Origin: Tichowtungia aerotolerans
GTDB lineage: Bacteria > Verrucomicrobiota > Kiritimatiellia > Kiritimatiellales > Tichowtungiaceae
Length of the DNA stretch: 64,000 nucleotides
Direction of reading: 5' to 3'
Assembly (NCBI RefSeq): GCF_009905215.1
Contig: NZ_CP047593.1
Location: forward strand, 2,360,900-2,424,899
Part shown: in pieces, positions 60,491-64,000 of the stretch
Layout: each line of letters starts with the position of its first letter
Numbering within the stretch: position 1 is the first letter of the stretch
Position numbers and translations under genes: made by a program
Notes under the pieces: model-generated
Database searches by the model: none
What the model saw: only the letters and a program-made list of their open reading frames with translations
Told to the model about the DNA's origin: nothing

Positions 60491-60507
60491 AGAGGCTGCA
60501 AGCCTCT
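60491..60507 (+). other. Perfect inverted repeat AGAGGCT-GCA-AGCCTCT
   Basis: A 7-bp stem with a 3-base loop, the same geometry as the palindrome family but a different sequence. It could be a weak terminator. Confidence 0.4.
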
Positions 60508-60512
60508 TCTAC

Positions 60513-60529
60513 TTTTCAAGCATTGGAAA
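60513..60529. repeat. HIP-like palindrome (TTTTCAA-GCA-TTGGAAA)
   Basis: One mismatch. About 80 bases before the purB start. Confidence 0.7.
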
Positions 60530-60562
60530 CGCGGTGTTTTTACGAAAGGCAATGATCTTTGA

Positions 60563-61969
<1,407 letters not shown>

Positions 61970-61982
61970 AACATAAAGGATC

Positions 61983-62058
61983 TCTCGCAAAGCCGCGAGG
62001 GCGCAAAGGTCGCGTAGGACCTGCTTTGTGAATTTGGCGGCTCTGCGCCTTTGCGAGA
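61983..62058 (+). repeat. Inverted repeat of CGCAAAG type in the rlmN leader
   Basis: TCTCGCAAAG (61983-61992) and CTTTGCGAGA (62049-62058) are a perfect 10-bp inverted pair. Between them lie further GCGCAAAGG and GGCGGCTCTGCGCC stretches that can pair. Related fragments occur near 34896 (TCTTTGCGAGAG), 54472 (TCTTTGCGCC) and 54982 (TCTCGCCAAGGCGCAGAG). It sits between the purB stop and the rlmN start, so it may terminate or attenuate. Confidence 0.6.
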
Positions 62059-62066
62059 AAAAGAAA

Positions 62067-63101
62067 ATGAGTGCCAATCCATCCATACACGGCTTGCTTC
62101 CCGAGGAACTCGAGGCGTTCTGCAAAGAGCAGGGGCAGCCGGCTTTTCGCGCGAAGCAGGTTTATGACTGGCTGTACGGCAAGCTGGTCTCTTCTTTCGA
62201 TGAAATGAAGAACCTGCCGGCGGTATTTCGGGAAAAGCTGGCCGATCATTTCAGTTTCCAAACCTTGGAAAAAATGGAGGTGAGCGGCGCATCGGGCGAA
62301 ACGCAGAAACTGCTGTTTAAGCTTTCGGACAGGGAAATGATCGAGACGGTGATCATTCCCGCGCCGAAACGCGGGACCAATACGGTCTGTGTATCGAGCC
62401 AGGTTGGATGTGTTTACGGCTGCGCATTTTGCGCCAGTGGTCAGAAGGGGGTTATCCGCAACCTGACCGCCGGTGAGATTGTGGCCGAGGTGCTGGAAGT
62501 GTCGCGTGAGCTGGGCGAGCGTCCCAATAATGTCGTTTTCATGGGAATCGGCGAACCGTTCGATAACTACGACGAGGTGATGAAGGCGATCCGCATTCTG
62601 AATCATCCGGACGGACTGAACATCGGTGCGCGCAAAATCACGGTCAGTACCTGTGGCGTGGTTCCGGGCATCGAGCGCTTTTCGGAAGAGGGGCTTCAGG
62701 TGGAGTTGTCCGTTTCTCTGCATGCGCCGGATACTGAAACCCGTTCAAGAATTATGCCGGTCAATGAGACCTGGCCCATGGATGAGCTTCTGGACGCCTG
62801 TCGGGAGTATACCCGAAAAACCAACCGGATTATTACGTTTGAGTATACGCTGATCAAAAATATCAATGATGCTCCGGAGCAGGCGCGCGAGCTGGTCAGT
62901 CTGCTGCGCCGTTTCCCGTGCCGGGTGAACCTGATTCCGCTCAGCCCGGTCGAAGAATTCGACGGTGAACGTCCCGACTCTGAATCGATGAAGATTTTTT
63001 TCCAAACCCTGGAAAAAGCCGGAATCAATACCACCTTGCGCGACTCCAAAGGTTCCAAGCTGAAAGCCGCCTGCGGCCAGTTGCGCGCAGGACGGCTCTA
63101 G
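62067..63101 (+). CDS. rlmN: 23S rRNA/tRNA adenine-C2 methyltransferase RlmN
   Basis: The product is 344 residues from ATG 62067 (MSANPSIHGLLPEELEAF); the earlier frame start would translate the inverted repeat. The radical-SAM motif CVYGCAFCASG, the FMGIGEPFDNYDEV segment, VSLHAPD and the C-terminal Cys in KAACGQLRAG (needed for the methyl-carrier mechanism) are present. It methylates A2503 of 23S rRNA and A37 of some tRNAs. Two palindromes (62255, 62999) both encode FQTLEK. Confidence 0.95.
   Translation: MSANPSIHGLLPEELEAFCKEQGQPAFRAKQVYDWLYGKLVSSFDEMKNLPAVFREKLADHFSFQTLEKMEVSGASGETQKLLFKLSDREMIETVIIPAPKRGTNTVCVSSQVGCVYGCAFCASGQKGVIRNLTAGEIVAEVLEVSRELGERPNNVVFMGIGEPFDNYDEVMKAIRILNHPDGLNIGARKITVSTCGVVPGIERFSEEGLQVELSVSLHAPDTETRSRIMPVNETWPMDELLDACREYTRKTNRIITFEYTLIKNINDAPEQARELVSLLRRFPCRVNLIPLSPVEEFDGERPDSESMKIFFQTLEKAGINTTLRDSKGSKLKAACGQLRAGRL
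62255..62271. repeat. HIP-like palindrome, perfect arms (ACC spacer)
   Basis: TTTCCAA-ACC-TTGGAAA in rlmN, read as FQTLEK. Confidence 0.85.
62999..63015. repeat. HIP-like palindrome (TTTCCAA-ACC-CTGGAAA)
   Basis: One mismatch. In rlmN, read as FQTLEK. Confidence 0.75.
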
Positions 63102-63116
63102 TTTTGTCTGTCGGGA

Positions 63117-64000
63117 CTATTGCTTCAGCGCTTTTGCATTGCGGACGAGATCGATGAATTCGCGGCGGTAGCCGAATTCATCTTTGCCTAATGAATCCTG
63201 CGCCCATTCGATCACCTGATCATAGGTCAAGTCGTCTTTGAGTTCCGAATCGCGCAGCATCATTCCGAATCCGGCGACGGCGGTTGCAAAGCGGAAGTCG
63301 TCGTCGGCCTGCTCGAAGGAGCGGTCTTTATCTTTCAGCGGGAACTCAAGCTTGCTGCTGGTGTCGCCGTCTGGCTGCTTGTAGCGCAGTTTAACGGTCA
63401 GCAGGTCGCTGGAATCAACCGGCAGGCTTCCGGTCACCTGATATTTCAGTTCATCGACCGGCGGAACCCCGTTGACGGTCTGTCCGGCCGGGACGATTTC
63501 GTACAGCGCGGTCACCGTATGGCCCGCGCCGATTTCCCCGGCGTCTTTGGTGTCGTCGTTGAAGTCTTCAGCGGCCAGCATGCGGTTCTCATAACCGATC
63601 AGGCGGTAGCCCGCCACGCGTGCCGGGTTGAACTCGACCTGAATTTTTACATCCTTGGCAATCGTCACTAGCGTGCCGCTCATCTGGTCGACCAGCACCT
63701 TGCGCGCTTCGCTGAAGGTGTCGATATAGGCGTAGTTGCCGTTGCCCTTATCGGCAAGGCCTTCGAGCGTGCTGTCTTTGTAATTGCCCATGCCGAAGCC
63801 GAGTACGCTCAGGAAGATTCCGCTCTTGGCTTTGTCTTCAATCAGTCGGTTCAGGTCGCCGCCCTGCGTGACGCCGATGTTGAAGTCGCCGTCCGTGCAG
63901 AGGATGACGCGGTTGACGCCTTCTTTGTGGAAGTTTTCGAGCGCGGTTTTATAGGCCAGTTCAATGCCTTGGCCGCCGTTGGTGCCGCCGCCTGCCTGCA
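63117..64000 (-). CDS. YfbK-like von Willebrand factor A domain protein, 5' end beyond the window
   Basis: The minus-strand frame stays open to the window edge, giving about 293 C-terminal residues; the apparent start at 63791 is internal. The visible VWA part has GGTNGGQGIELAYKTAL (MIDAS Thr region) and RVILCTDGDFNIGV. The rest matches the YfbK/DUF3520 pattern (TIAKDVKIQVEFNPARVAGYRLIGYENRMLAAEDFNDD, then DAGEIGAGHTVTALYEI). Such proteins are exported and of unknown function, often near TonB- or exopolysaccharide-linked genes. It is convergent with rlmN, 15 bases apart. Confidence 0.85.
   Translation of the reverse strand, partial: QAGGGTNGGQGIELAYKTALENFHKEGVNRVILCTDGDFNIGVTQGGDLNRLIEDKAKSGIFLSVLGFGMGNYKDSTLEGLADKGNGNYAYIDTFSEARKVLVDQMSGTLVTIAKDVKIQVEFNPARVAGYRLIGYENRMLAAEDFNDDTKDAGEIGAGHTVTALYEIVPAGQTVNGVPPVDELKYQVTGSLPVDSSDLLTVKLRYKQPDGDTSSKLEFPLKDKDRSFEQADDDFRFATAVAGFGMMLRDSELKDDLTYDQVIEWAQDSLGKDEFGYRREFIDLVRNAKALKQ

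Overview
The window reads as a chromosomal segment of a marine-type PVC-superphylum bacterium, most likely Kiritimatiellota (Kiritimatiellales, Pontiella-like). The evidence is a secreted polysaccharide-degrading set (GH71/99-like, tandem pectate-lyase-3 beta-helices, GH38-like, sulfatase), a formylglycine-generating enzyme, a PEP-CTERM protein, an LL-diaminopimelate aminotransferase (dapL), mvaD, and a murD - LysM lipoprotein - ftsW order like that of Chlamydia. Taxonomy is inferred from gene content only.

Layout. 1-11.7 kb is a carbohydrate cluster: a 5'-truncated GH71/99-like gene, a 1126-residue double beta-helix protein, a secreted repeat protein with a decayed partial duplicate upstream, then GH38-like, sulfatase and a secreted protein gene. 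The sulfatase is frame-disrupted near 9972, and the last gene is cut by an IS3-family (IS407-like) element at 11738-13006 or 13058. A LacI-family regulator (13200-14240, minus) follows. Matching AAACGTT sites lie upstream of two of the cluster's transcription units and of the decayed duplicate. A tRNA-Ser(GCU) with a possible integrase scrap marks the right edge. 14.9-31.5 kb is housekeeping: pcnB, DUF4186, tRNA-Leu(CAG), ferritin, PIN-PhoH, dapL, a YkgJ-like protein, PEP-CTERM, mfd, murD-LysM-ftsW and a RecB-like nuclease. 31.7-35.9 kb is an arsenic/redox operon (arsR, small Cys protein, arsC, ArsP-type permease, thioredoxin, ccdA, acr3) behind an ArsR-type inverted repeat. 36-43.6 kb holds nth, a secreted beta-helix protein, mvaD, an FMN-binding-like protein, mutM, tadA, a HAD phosphatase and lipA. 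43.6-52.2 kb is a complete SUF Fe-S assembly locus: an A-type carrier divergent from rrf2-sufB-sufC-sufD-sufS-sufU-Mrp/DUF971-nadA. After it come FGE, rdgC, hisI, yitT, pgm, satP, a 2-hydroxyacid dehydrogenase, purB, rlmN and a truncated YfbK-like VWA gene.

The most striking signal is not a gene. About 40 copies of a 17-bp palindrome, TTTCCAA-N3-TTGGAAA, occur across 16-63 kb, both in spacers and inside conserved genes. They are read in all three frames (FQTLEK, FPxLGK, SxxWK peptides) and are often paired at spacings near whole DNA helical turns. The 1-16 kb carbohydrate/IS region has a single imperfect copy. This looks like a highly iterated palindrome or a binding site for an abundant DNA-binding protein, and it also marks the 1-16 kb region as distinct.
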